64,000 bases of DNA from SB15 sp964639245 (GTDB taxonomy: Bacteria > Chloroflexota > Anaerolineae > Aggregatilineales > J027), in assembly GCA_964639245.1 (NCBI GenBank), contig CAZXCU010000004.1, forward strand, positions 248,001-312,000, given 5' to 3'. The notes beneath the pieces were generated by a model. It saw only the letters and a list, made by a program, of their open reading frames with translations. It was not told the DNA's origin and searched no databases. Positions 15,912 to 23,627 of the stretch are shown in pieces. Position 1 is the stretch's first letter; the number at the start of each line of letters is the position of its first letter. A program made the position numbers and the translations under genes.

Positions 15912-16080
15912 AGGTAGCTCACCACTATTTTGAGAAAATCGGCTCGTAGGGATGGCATCTGCGTAGTGTGCCGTCCGGGATGTCTAAAGATTTTCAACTA
16001 CACTAAAATTTAAACTCAGATATCTCAATTGATTGTTTATATTCTATCATTCAGGCTGAGAATAAAAAGTGAGACCTAAA

Positions 16081-16740
16081 ATGCAGTTCATTGACCTTTC
16101 CCAGACCCTTTCCATGGAGATGCCCCGTTTTTCGTCCAGTGTACCGCAACCGGTCATTCAGCCCTATATGAGTCATGCACAGGCCGCCGCATCTGGACGG
16201 TACGAAAACTGCTCCTGTGAAGTCACCCGGGTTCAGTTTATCACCAGCATCAGCACCTACTTGGATGCCCCTTATCATTTTGTGCCGGGGGCGGCGCAGA
16301 TTCATGAATTAACACTCGAACAATGCGTGCTGCCGGGAGTGTGTATTGACTGCCGCCCTTTGCAGGAAAATCAATTGATTGGCGTGGCAGCCTTGCAAGC
16401 AGTGGATGTCTCCGGTAAGGCGGTGCTGCTGTGTACCGGATGGGATGAATATTGGGGAACAGACCGCTATCACCACTATCCTTTTTTGGGGCGGGCGGCG
16501 GCTGAATATTTGCGCGAACAGGGCGCAAAACTCGTAGGGGTGGATTATCTCGCCATTGATAACCAGCAAGACCCGACTCGCCCCGTGCATAACACCCTGC
16601 TCAACGCCAATATTTTGATTGTCGAAAACCTGACCGGACTTCCCGCCCTTATTGGCAAAGACTTCATTTTCCATGCCGCACCCGTCAAGGTCGAAGGGGC
16701 AGCCGCCTTTCCGGTGCGTGCCTACGCCACCCTCGCATAA
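16081..16740 (+). CDS. Cyclase/kynurenine formamidase-like protein with altered metal site
   Basis: 219 residues beginning FIDLSQTLSMEMP, the usual opening of the cyclase (PF04199) family. The family motif HxGTHxDxPxH is here SISTYLDAPYHF, so the two metal-binding His are Ser and Tyr while Asp and the last His remain. The distal ligands are kept in PVHNTLL (His) and LIVENL (Glu). A subfamily with TYLDAP at this place is familiar to me, so this may be a distinct activity rather than a dead enzyme. The start is placed at the ATG; a GTG four codons earlier is also in frame. Substrate unknown. Confidence 0.75.
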   Translation: MQFIDLSQTLSMEMPRFSSSVPQPVIQPYMSHAQAAASGRYENCSCEVTRVQFITSISTYLDAPYHFVPGAAQIHELTLEQCVLPGVCIDCRPLQENQLIGVAALQAVDVSGKAVLLCTGWDEYWGTDRYHHYPFLGRAAAEYLREQGAKLVGVDYLAIDNQQDPTRPVHNTLLNANILIVENLTGLPALIGKDFIFHAAPVKVEGAAAFPVRAYATLA

Positions 16741-16797
16741 CGAGAGAAAACATTCGGTAGCCTACCAAGACGCTACATAGAAAAAGTACCGCGATTT

Positions 16798-16806
16798 TGC
16801 TATGAT
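16798..16806 (+). promoter_or_regulatory. Extended -10 element before prfA
   Basis: TGC followed by TATGAT, 32 bases before the prfA ATG. No clear -35 is visible. Confidence 0.45.
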
Positions 16807-16838
16807 GCTTTATACACACATCTTTTACTGGACGGCAT

Positions 16839-17915
16839 ATGTTAGACGATAAACTGGCAGGCATTGAAGCACGGTACAACGAAATTCAACAGCTTCTGGG
16901 ACAACCCGATGTGGCTGGGGATTATGAAAAAGTGGCAGAGCTTTCCCGCGAAAAATCCAATATCGAGGAAATTGTCGAGAATTTCCGTCATTACAAACAA
17001 TATCGGAAACAGCTTGAGGAAGCCTACGAACTGCGCGAAGATGCAGAGATGGCAGATATGGCAGAAGATGAAATTACACGGCTTGAACCCCTGCTGCCAG
17101 CATTGGAACACAAACTCAAATTGCTGCTGCTGCCCAAAGACCCGCGTGATGATAAAGATGTCATTGTTGAAATTCGGGCAGGCGCAGGCGGGGATGAAGC
17201 GGGCCTGTTTGCGGCAGATTTGTTCCGCATGTATTCCCGTTATTGCGAAGCACGGCGCTGGAAACTCGAAGTTGCCGATACCAAAGATACCGGCGTGGGT
17301 GGCATCAAAACCATTACCTTTGAAATTCACGGCAAGGGCGCGTACAGCCGTTTGAAATACGAAAGCGGTGTGCATCGGGTTCAGCGTGTGCCTGCTACTG
17401 AAAGTCAGGGGCGCATTCACACCAGCACCGCCACCGTTGCAGTATTGGCTGAAGTGGACGATATTGATTTTCATCTCAACCTGACCGATGTACGCCGTGA
17501 TGTGTTTCGTTCCTCCGGGGCGGGTGGGCAGCATGTCAATAAAACAGAATCGGCGGTACGATTAACCCATCTCCCCACCAATACGGTTGTGGAATGTCAA
17601 GACCAACGCAGCCAACACCAGAACTACGAAAAAGCCTTGCAAATTTTGCGGGCGAGGTTGTATGAATTGGAACTGGAAAAACAAGCCAAAGAGCAGGAAG
17701 AAGCCCGTCGAATGCAAATTGGCACAGGCGACAGAAGTGAAAAAATCCGCACCTACAATTTCAAAGAAAATCGTCTCACTGACCATCGCATCAATATGAC
17801 CAAATATAATCTTGACCGCGTGTTGGAAGGCGAACTCGACGATTTTATTGATGAAATCACCACCTACTACGAAGCACAGCGTTTAGCCTCACTTGGCGAA
17901 GGCGAAGCGGTGTAA
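16839..17915 (+). CDS. prfA: Peptide chain release factor 1
   Basis: Class I release factor reading UAA and UAG. The tripeptide anticodon region is RVPATESQGRIHTS, which contains the RF1-type PxT (PAT). The peptidyl-hydrolase motif GGQ sits in SSGAGGQHVNKTES near residue 230. Length 358 is standard. The coiled N-terminal domain (about residues 1-100) is intact. The usual downstream prmC methylase gene is not present; instead metG converges on it, with a GC-rich hairpin between the two stops. Confidence 0.97.
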   Translation: MLDDKLAGIEARYNEIQQLLGQPDVAGDYEKVAELSREKSNIEEIVENFRHYKQYRKQLEEAYELREDAEMADMAEDEITRLEPLLPALEHKLKLLLLPKDPRDDKDVIVEIRAGAGGDEAGLFAADLFRMYSRYCEARRWKLEVADTKDTGVGGIKTITFEIHGKGAYSRLKYESGVHRVQRVPATESQGRIHTSTATVAVLAEVDDIDFHLNLTDVRRDVFRSSGAGGQHVNKTESAVRLTHLPTNTVVECQDQRSQHQNYEKALQILRARLYELELEKQAKEQEEARRMQIGTGDRSEKIRTYNFKENRLTDHRINMTKYNLDRVLEGELDDFIDEITTYYEAQRLASLGEGEAV

Positions 17916-17924
17916 ATTGAAGGA

Positions 17925-17952
17925 GTCGGGGCGGTTGCTCTTCCACCCCGAC
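17925..17952. terminator. Hairpin between convergent prfA and metG
   Basis: Perfect arms GTCGGGG and CCCCGAC with a 14-base loop. It has no long T-run, so it is a weak terminator candidate for either strand. Confidence 0.5.
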
Positions 17953-17960
17953 CAAGCAGT

Positions 17961-19736
17961 TTAACTTAGCCCCATTTTGGCGCGTTCTTCTGCCGCCGTT
18001 TCGGGGGGCAGTTTTTTGATAATCGTGTCTGGCTCACGCAGCTTTTGTCCAATAGGAAGCCGCGAAACTTCCCATTTTCCCGTTGCGGTGGTTCCGTCAT
18101 ATTCAAGAACATCATGGCTGCGGGTGCTTTCGGCGTAGGTTTTAATTCGCAGGTCGCCAAACAGCGGCGTGTCGTAACCCAGATACTGCCGCACCCGTTC
18201 GGAGGTAAATGGCAGCACAGGGGCAAAAATCGTGTTCAGAGTATCGATACAACGCAGCGCGGTATAAATAGTGGTGGCGGCGGCGGGTTTATCCGTTTTA
18301 ATGGTGTCACCAAACCACGGCGCATTTTCGAGGTACACATTCACCTCACTTGCCAGCGCAACCGCCGCTTGCAGGGCATCTTTCAATTTAACAGTGTTGT
18401 AAAGTTGGTTGACACTTTCCAATCCAGCTTCAATTTTAGTGATAATGGCTTCATCAATCGGGCGTAACTGTCCCGGGTCTGGCACTTGGCTATCAAAATG
18501 CTTTATAGCAAATTTCAACACCCGATTAACCAGATTCCCCCATTTCGCTAGCAGCTCATTGTTATTGCGGGCAACAAAGACCTCCCAGTTCCAATCTGTA
18601 TCACTCGATTCAGGAGCATTGGCGGTCAGATAAAACCGAATCGGATCAGGGTCGTAGTTTTCTAATAAATCCGGGGCGCTGATGTACCACCCACGACTCT
18701 TGGAAAACTGCCGCCCTTCCAAATTGAGATATTGATTGGCGGGAACATCATAGGGCAAATTCATCGGGGCAGCACCGTCATCGTTATATAAGCCCGAAAT
18801 GCCCAGCAATTCCGCCTGCCAGATGATGGTATGGAACAAAATGTTGTCCTTGCCAATGAAATTGTAGATTTTCGCCTGCGGGTTGTACCACCAATTTTTC
18901 CATGCGTCGGGTTGCCCGATATTTTTTGCCCATTCTACGCTGGCAGTCAGATACCCCATCACCGCTTCAAACCACACGTACATCCGTTTACTTGTCCACT
19001 CTTCTCCGTCCAATGGGAGGGGAATCCCCCAATCAATGTCGCGGGTGATGGGTCTGCCGCGCAAATCTTTGACTTTGCTCAGAGGTTCATTCCGCACTTG
19101 GTCACGCCAGTAGGTTTTATCGTTGAGATAATCTTCTAGCTGGGAGATAAAACGACTCAAATCAAGGAAAAAATGCTCGGTTTCCCGAATAACCGGGGTG
19201 CTGCCATCCGATTTGCTGCGCGGGTTAATTAAATCCAGCGCATTGAGCAGATTCCCGCAGTTGTCGCATTGATCGCCACGGGCATCTGGGAAATGACAAA
19301 TCGGACACTCACCTTCGACATAACGATCAGGGAGGAAACGTTTTTCGGTTTCGCTGTAAAATTGCTGCTGGGTTTCACGGTAGAGATGCCCGCGCTCCAA
19401 AAGCAGCAAAAAAATATCCTGCGCGATTTTGTGGTGATTTTCGGTGTCGGTATGGGTGAATAAATCGTAGGAAATACCCAACTGCTGCTGGGTTTCTAAG
19501 AATCGCTTGTGGTATTGGGTAAATAATTCCTCCGCCGAAATGCCACGCTTATCCGCCTCTACGGAAATAGGCGTGCCATGAGCATCCGACCCGCTGACCA
19601 TCAGCACCTGATTTCCCCGTAGACGGTGATAGCGGGCGTAAATGTCGGATGCAATATAGCATCCCGCGAGATGTCCCGCGTGGAGGTCGCCATTGGCATA
19701 TGGCCATGCGACGGAAACATGAATATATTCTGACAT
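17961..19736 (-). CDS. metG: Methionyl-tRNA synthetase
   Basis: Class I aminoacyl-tRNA synthetase charging tRNA-Met. HIGH motif: WPYANGDLHAGHL near residue 15. Zinc-knuckle Cys pairs: CPIC and CDNCGN (about residues 135-155). KMSKS-type loop: FSKSRGW near residue 350. The anticodon-binding helical domain fills the C-terminal part; no dimerisation OB domain is attached, giving 591 residues. The start is at MSEYIH because AAAGGAA lies 6 bases upstream; a start 15 codons earlier would lie without a ribosome site. The gene is preceded by a leader with a Met-rich peptide and a terminator. Confidence 0.96.
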   Translation of the reverse strand: MSEYIHVSVAWPYANGDLHAGHLAGCYIASDIYARYHRLRGNQVLMVSGSDAHGTPISVEADKRGISAEELFTQYHKRFLETQQQLGISYDLFTHTDTENHHKIAQDIFLLLLERGHLYRETQQQFYSETEKRFLPDRYVEGECPICHFPDARGDQCDNCGNLLNALDLINPRSKSDGSTPVIRETEHFFLDLSRFISQLEDYLNDKTYWRDQVRNEPLSKVKDLRGRPITRDIDWGIPLPLDGEEWTSKRMYVWFEAVMGYLTASVEWAKNIGQPDAWKNWWYNPQAKIYNFIGKDNILFHTIIWQAELLGISGLYNDDGAAPMNLPYDVPANQYLNLEGRQFSKSRGWYISAPDLLENYDPDPIRFYLTANAPESSDTDWNWEVFVARNNNELLAKWGNLVNRVLKFAIKHFDSQVPDPGQLRPIDEAIITKIEAGLESVNQLYNTVKLKDALQAAVALASEVNVYLENAPWFGDTIKTDKPAAATTIYTALRCIDTLNTIFAPVLPFTSERVRQYLGYDTPLFGDLRIKTYAESTRSHDVLEYDGTTATGKWEVSRLPIGQKLREPDTIIKKLPPETAAEERAKMGLS

Positions 19737-19779
19737 GATGTTCCTTTCTGACTGTGTGAATCTTACCCTGAGAGAAAAC

Positions 19780-19807
19780 AAAAAACCGCCGGAACTTCCG
19801 ACGGTTT
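19780..19807 (-). terminator. Leader terminator (attenuator) upstream of metG
   Basis: On the minus strand AAACCGTCGG and CCGGCGGTTT form a GC-rich stem with a 5-base loop and one G-U pair, followed directly by TTTTTT. It lies 43 bases before the metG start, so it can stop transcription before metG. Confidence 0.85.
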
Positions 19808-19870
19808 GTGCTGGCTGTCAACGCGGCAAGGGCTATCTGCCGTTGTCATTCCTCTGACTACAGCCAGCAC
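19808..19870 (-). promoter_or_regulatory. Long leader stem-loop before the metG attenuator
   Basis: Perfect 11-base-pair arms GTGCTGGCTGT (19860-19870) and ACAGCCAGCAC (19808-19818). Inside lies a second hairpin with arms CGGCA and TGCCG. The outer left arm overlaps leader-peptide codons just after the three Met codons, and the right arm abuts the terminator. No T-box or SAM-riboswitch consensus is visible. Confidence 0.6.
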
Positions 19871-19907
19871 ACCTACCCATCATCATCACGAAATGAAATG
19901 TGTTCAT
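19833..19907 (-). CDS. Putative Met-rich leader peptide of metG (24 aa)
   Basis: Reading from an ATG placed right at the predicted transcription start, the frame gives MNTFHFVMMMGRCAGCSQRN and four more residues, then TAG. Three consecutive Met codons (codons 8-10, 19878-19886) upstream of a terminator and of the methionyl-tRNA synthetase gene are what a ribosome-stalling leader would show when charged tRNA-Met is scarce. There is no Shine-Dalgarno; the start would be leaderless. Translation is unproven, and no clear antiterminator pairing was found by eye. Confidence 0.5.
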   Translation of the reverse strand: MNTFHFVMMMGRCAGCSQRNDNGR

Positions 19908-19914
19908 AATTCAA

Positions 19915-19943
19915 AGTGTAAGAAAATCGGCGGGGAATGTCAA
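19915..19943 (-). promoter_or_regulatory. Promoter of the metG leader
   Basis: On the minus strand: perfect -35 TTGACA (19938-19943), 17-base spacer, -10 TACACT (19915-19920). The leader-peptide ATG begins 7 bases after the -10, that is, at the predicted +1. Confidence 0.8.
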
Positions 19944-20015
19944 GCGTGTTGTCGACCTACCATGGCTATTTTTTTAGGGGAAATAGCAATTTTTACGTAA
20001 GATTGACACGTTTTC

Positions 20016-20024
20016 TGTTACACT
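20016..20024 (+). promoter_or_regulatory. Extended -10 promoter element of rnpB
   Basis: TGT followed by TACACT, about 10 bases before the rnpB P1 helix. It is divergent from the metG leader promoter. Confidence 0.5.
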
Positions 20025-20033
20025 AAGGGATGA

Positions 20034-20388
20034 AACAACAAGGGCAATCGGGTGATCGCGGCGCAATTGCGACGAGGAAAGTCCGCGCTCCGCAGGGTAC
20101 GGCGCTGGCTAACAGCCAGACGGGGCAACTCGATGGAAAGTGCCACAGAGAACAGAGTGCCTACGGGCGAGGGTGAAAAGGTGTGGTAAGAGCGCACCAG
20201 CATGTCTGGTGACAGGCATGGCTTGGTAAACCCCGCCGGGAGCAAGGTCAAGCAGGCGTGAGGGGCGACCCGTTCCGTTGAAGCGCCGGGTAGACCGCTG
20301 GAGGCGATGTGCAAACACCGTCCTAGATAGATGATTACCCCCTGCTTGCAGGGACAGAACGCGGCTTATAGATTGGCCTTGCTGTTTC
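20034..20388 (+). ncRNA. rnpB: RNase P RNA (class A type)
   Basis: Catalytic RNA of ribonuclease P, which trims the 5' ends of tRNA precursors. Universally conserved core segments are present: GAGGAAAGTCCG near 20073 and the matching ACAGAA...GGCTTATAGATTGG near 20354-20375. P1 is formed by AACAACAAGGGCAATC at the 5' end and GATTGGCCTTGCTGTT at the 3' end, with two mismatches. A pyrimidine-rich tail TCTTCTTTTC follows and may end transcription. Ends are set from the P1 pairing and may be off by a few bases. Confidence 0.95.
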
Positions 20389-20409
20389 TTCTTTTCACGA
20401 AATTGGGGC

Positions 20410-20438
20410 TTGTGCTAGCGATAACGTTCTCTTAGAAT
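20410..20438 (+). promoter_or_regulatory. Promoter of tRNA-Lys
   Basis: -35 TTGTGC (20410-20415), 17-base spacer, -10 TAGAAT (20433-20438). It ends 13 bases before the tRNA. Confidence 0.5.
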
Positions 20439-20451
20439 GTTTTTTGCTTGT

Positions 20452-20523
20452 GGGCCTGTAGCTCAAAGGTAGAGCAGGTGCCTTTTAAGCACTTGGTTGG
20501 GGGTTCGAGTCCCTCCAGGCTCA
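20452..20523 (+). tRNA. tRNA-Lys(UUU)
   Basis: 72-base cloverleaf: acceptor GGGCCTG/CAGGCTC with one G-U pair, anticodon loop CTTTTAA (anticodon TTT), T-loop GGTTCGAGTCC, discriminator A. CCA is not encoded. It follows rnpB by about 60 bases and has its own promoter. Confidence 0.95.
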
Positions 20524-20529
20524 CTCATA

Positions 20530-20561
20530 AGCGCAGCGATTTGAATTAGCTGCGCTTTTTG
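20530..20561 (+). terminator. Intrinsic terminator after tRNA-Lys
   Basis: AGCGCAG and CTGCGCT arms, 13-base loop, then TTTTTGTTT. Confidence 0.85.
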
Positions 20562-20567
20562 TTTACC

Positions 20568-20930
20568 TCAGCAGGGCGGTTGGTGAAGGCGTTGAGCAAA
20601 TTTGACCAATTCCTGAATATTAACAGGTTTGAGCAAAAACAAATCCACCGCCTGCATTTCTGGATAATTTTCGACCAAGTGGTTGCCTGTCACGACGATA
20701 ATTTTAAGATACTGATGCTGTCCGCTCCGGCGAAGCGCCCCTAAAATTGCTAACCCGGATTTTCCCGGTAGCCCCATATCCAAAATGAGAACATGCGGTT
20801 TTGTACGGTTGATCAGGCGGATAACTTGATCGCCCGTATGGACTCGTTCTACCTCAAAGCCCGCGTAAATAAATGCTTTGGAGAATAATTCGGCAAGAGC
20901 AGGGTCATCTTCAGCGATAACAGCAAACAT
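20568..20930 (-). CDS. Stand-alone response regulator receiver
   Basis: 120 residues, a single CheY-like receiver with no output domain. Acidic residues AEDDPA near residue 7, phospho-acceptor VLILDMGLPGKSG near residue 50, Thr in VVTGN and Lys in LLKPVNI. Its kinase is not next to it. It sits alone between tRNA-Lys and a TetR gene on the minus strand; such proteins usually act by protein contact or as phosphate sinks. Confidence 0.9.
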   Translation of the reverse strand: MFAVIAEDDPALAELFSKAFIYAGFEVERVHTGDQVIRLINRTKPHVLILDMGLPGKSGLAILGALRRSGQHQYLKIIVVTGNHLVENYPEMQAVDLFLLKPVNIQELVKFAQRLHQPPC

Positions 20931-21020
20931 TTTTCTTCCTTTGTAGCCTTCGCTCTTTGTAGCTTAAAGGAAGATGGGAAATGTGTCTTTAGCAGAAGCG
21001 CCAAAAACCCGCCACTGTAG

Positions 21021-21611
21021 CTATCGTGCAACGCCAAGTGCTGTGCCAATCCGTAGCAGGGTATGATTGACAGTAGCTACCAATTTTTCTTCTGGCAAAG
21101 CAAGGGTATCCATCGCTTTGGTTTGGAGCAGACTGGCTAATCCGTGCATGGTAGACCAGACGAACATTGCCTCCAAATCAGCGTCTTGCACTTTCATGCG
21201 GGTCAGGCAGTCTCGCAGCAAATCAAAGGCATGGCGGGCGCTGTGCATCATGGCAGGATGTTCGGCGGGGTTGGGCAGCGGTGTGCCAAACATGAGGCGG
21301 TATTGTAAGGGGTGTGCCAGTGCATATTGTAAATAGGCACGCCCCATCGATTCAAGGTCAGCATGAGGATCGCCAGTGATGGGACGCTCATTAAGAAAGT
21401 TGGCGAATCCTTCAAACGCTCGTTTGACAATTTCCGCCAGAATATGGTCACGACTTGGAAAATGTTTGTAGGGCGCTTGATGGGACACCCCCAGACGGCG
21501 GGCAATTTCCCGCAAACTGAGGGCTTCAACCCCATATGCCTCAATGATTGCCAGCGATTCTTGGATACAAGCCTCACGGACATCTTGGTTTTTTTCTTTT
21601 CGGTGGGTCAT
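21021..21611 (-). CDS. TetR-family transcriptional regulator
   Basis: 196 residues. The N-terminal helix-turn-helix is LSLREIARRLGVSHQAPYKHFPSRDHILAEIV (read in two halves, about residues 32-64), typical of TetR proteins. The C-terminal ligand domain contains HPLQYRLMFG, seen in the WHG-type TetR C-terminal family. The start is taken as ATG; a GTG one codon earlier is also possible. It lies downstream of an SDR gene on the same strand with a gap of about 100 bases, so it may control that gene (inference). Confidence 0.9.
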   Translation of the reverse strand: MTHRKEKNQDVREACIQESLAIIEAYGVEALSLREIARRLGVSHQAPYKHFPSRDHILAEIVKRAFEGFANFLNERPITGDPHADLESMGRAYLQYALAHPLQYRLMFGTPLPNPAEHPAMMHSARHAFDLLRDCLTRMKVQDADLEAMFVWSTMHGLASLLQTKAMDTLALPEEKLVATVNHTLLRIGTALGVAR

Positions 21612-21710
21612 CACACATGACTTTCCATGGATTGGTCAGGAAATTTACCTTATCCAAGGGTTGCCATCAAAAAAAGTAGGATTTGCTCCTTCAGTAGACC
21701 GGAATATGGG

Positions 21711-22508
21711 TCAGGAATTTTGATGGGCGGTCATCCCTTGCATCACTTTGCCTAATGCCCATGTGCGTCCGGTACGGGGCAGGGTTGCCAGCGAACCTTC
21801 TAAAAATTTGGACAACCAACCGGGGCGAACGGTTCTTTTTCTGCCGAGGGCTTGCAGGGTAGCAAGGGCAACTTGGTCAGGGGTAAGTGCCACGCCCATT
21901 TGCATGTTGGCACGGGCAGCAAATCCACTCTGAATCGGGCCGGGCGCAGAAGCTATCACATCCACACCCAAAGGGGTGAGTTCGGCGTGCAGTCCTTCGG
22001 CAAAAGATTGGATATAGGCTTTGGTAGCAGCGTAATGGGCGGCACGCGGCACACCCTGAAAGGCTAATAGCGAACTCATTAGCACGATTCCGCCGCGTTT
22101 CTGTTGGGCAAAGCGACGGGCAAAGGCATGAGTCATGGTTAAAACAGCACGGCAGTTCACATCCAGCATTGCCAATTCATTTTCAAGAGTGGACTCAATG
22201 AACCAGCCCGACGTGCCAAACCCGGCGCAGGCAACAAACAGCCCCACCTCTAAACCATGCGTTGCTTCAAGCACACTTTTGATGGCTTCTGGTTGGGTAA
22301 GGTCAGCCTCCAGCGCGCAGGTTTCGATACCAAAACGCAGCGTAAGATCACTTGCAAGCTGCGTTAAAATGACGCTGCGACGGGCAACCAAGACAAGGTT
22401 GAAGCCGGACTCCGCTAAGCACAACGCCATTTCACGCCCGATGCCATCCGACGCACCGGTGACGACTGCCCACGTCCCATATTTTTTGCGCCAATTTTGG
22501 TTCAACAT
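21711..22508 (-). CDS. Short-chain dehydrogenase/reductase
   Basis: 265 residues of the classical SDR type. The NAD(P)-binding motif is VVTGASDGIGREMA near residue 16. VACAGFG is the NNAG-type strand, the catalytic Ser lies in VLMSSLLAFQG, and the YxxxK pair is in HYAATKAYIQSF. The C-terminus is long and basic, similar to membrane-associated SDRs acting on lipids or ketones. The substrate is not indicated. It is followed by the TetR gene. Confidence 0.9.
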   Translation of the reverse strand: MLNQNWRKKYGTWAVVTGASDGIGREMALCLAESGFNLVLVARRSVILTQLASDLTLRFGIETCALEADLTQPEAIKSVLEATHGLEVGLFVACAGFGTSGWFIESTLENELAMLDVNCRAVLTMTHAFARRFAQQKRGGIVLMSSLLAFQGVPRAAHYAATKAYIQSFAEGLHAELTPLGVDVIASAPGPIQSGFAARANMQMGVALTPDQVALATLQALGRKRTVRPGWLSKFLEGSLATLPRTGRTWALGKVMQGMTAHQNS

Positions 22509-22588
22509 TCCAGCCTACTCCTACAGGTTGTCACTGTCTACCATCTTAGCTTATCTGGTAGATGGTGTCAACCTTCATAGCGATAGGT

Positions 22589-23587
22589 TCAGCGGGTGGC
22601 AAGTTCACGGGCAATTTCTTTGGCAGACGCATTGGGATTCAGCGCATTGACCGAAATAGTGCTGCGTTGGGGTTCAAAAAGCTGCGGAAATTGCCGTCGT
22701 ACCGCAAAAGCATAGTCTTTGCTGCCATCGCGTTTGGTGTGGGTTACATGAAAAATTTCGAGGGTACTTTTGTCTTTTTGTTCCCATTTTTGTTTGAGGA
22801 TAACTAAATTGCTGCGAATCTGGCTGCGTGTCCCGCCGATAACCAGTTCAAAAAGAGGGACAGGTAGCCAGAGTAATTGGTCGTTGTAGCGTAACACACA
22901 GGTATGGCCTTCCACCCGTTCAAGTGCCTCATAATACACAAATGGGACTTCGTGAACCATCAACTGGATAATTTGACGGATTTCTTCTGGGTTGACAATG
23001 AGCTGGTCGGAGAAATCGATTTGTCCGCTTAACCACCATCCACCAGCGATAACTGCGCTTTTGAGGACAAAGGTAGGATTCACCTGACCACTGAAAAAAT
23101 TCTCTTGGTGAACCAGAATGAGTGGCACGCCCTGATAAGAAAATTTATGCCAAAGTTCGCTCTCATCATTCCGCCAAAAGAGCGCAATCTTTAAATTACC
23201 CATTTCATCCAACAAGCCAAGATCGGCTGTTCCAAAGGGCATCAGGTGGTTTTCGGCTACGGAGGTGATGCCCGCGAACAGGTCAGCGTGGTAGCTTTCC
23301 ATGTCACATAGCCACGTAACGGGGAAATTTTCTCGCGATTCAATAAAGGCTTGCAAGGTATGGAGAAGCCAGCGCCCACCTGCGTTGATGGCAGCCTCAT
23401 AGGGCGAACAGGGGTCAATGGCCTCATGATAAAAGTAGTGTTTGTTTTGTCTGGTTTTGACCCGCATTCCCCCCCCACACAATGGGCAGGTATAACCTTT
23501 GGCACGTCCTAACGCCATGCCTACTGGAAGGGGCATTCCCTCCGCATCCAACGCCCAACCGTGCAGTTCAGGAAGAAAGTGTGGCAT
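22589..23587 (-). CDS. CoiA-like protein with zinc-finger N-terminus (tentative)
   Basis: 332 residues. Near residue 32 there is a Cys pair in YTCPLCGGGMRVKTRQNKHY, then FYHE and PCSPYEAAINAGGRWLL. This order (CPxC, a short basic beta hairpin, an H-rich site, then E...H..K/R..L) is like the N-terminus of competence protein CoiA and related nuclease-like proteins. The next part, ESYHADLFAG, could be the start of a PD-(D/E)XK-like core, but the match is weak. The rest is not recognised. No other competence gene is nearby. Confidence 0.4.
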   Translation of the reverse strand: MPHFLPELHGWALDAEGMPLPVGMALGRAKGYTCPLCGGGMRVKTRQNKHYFYHEAIDPCSPYEAAINAGGRWLLHTLQAFIESRENFPVTWLCDMESYHADLFAGITSVAENHLMPFGTADLGLLDEMGNLKIALFWRNDESELWHKFSYQGVPLILVHQENFFSGQVNPTFVLKSAVIAGGWWLSGQIDFSDQLIVNPEEIRQIIQLMVHEVPFVYYEALERVEGHTCVLRYNDQLLWLPVPLFELVIGGTRSQIRSNLVILKQKWEQKDKSTLEIFHVTHTKRDGSKDYAFAVRRQFPQLFEPQRSTISVNALNPNASAKEIARELATR

Positions 23588-23627
23588 CGGTTAAACTTTC
23601 TTAAAAATAATTCTCTTTTCTACTATA

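Noticed and set aside
19737..19914. T-box or SAM riboswitch upstream of metG
   Set aside because: The T-box consensus with UGGN bulge and the SAM-I core are both absent; the Met-rich frame explains the leader better.
20018..20318. Minus-strand frames inside rnpB
   Set aside because: They are antisense to a structured RNA gene with all conserved RNase P segments.
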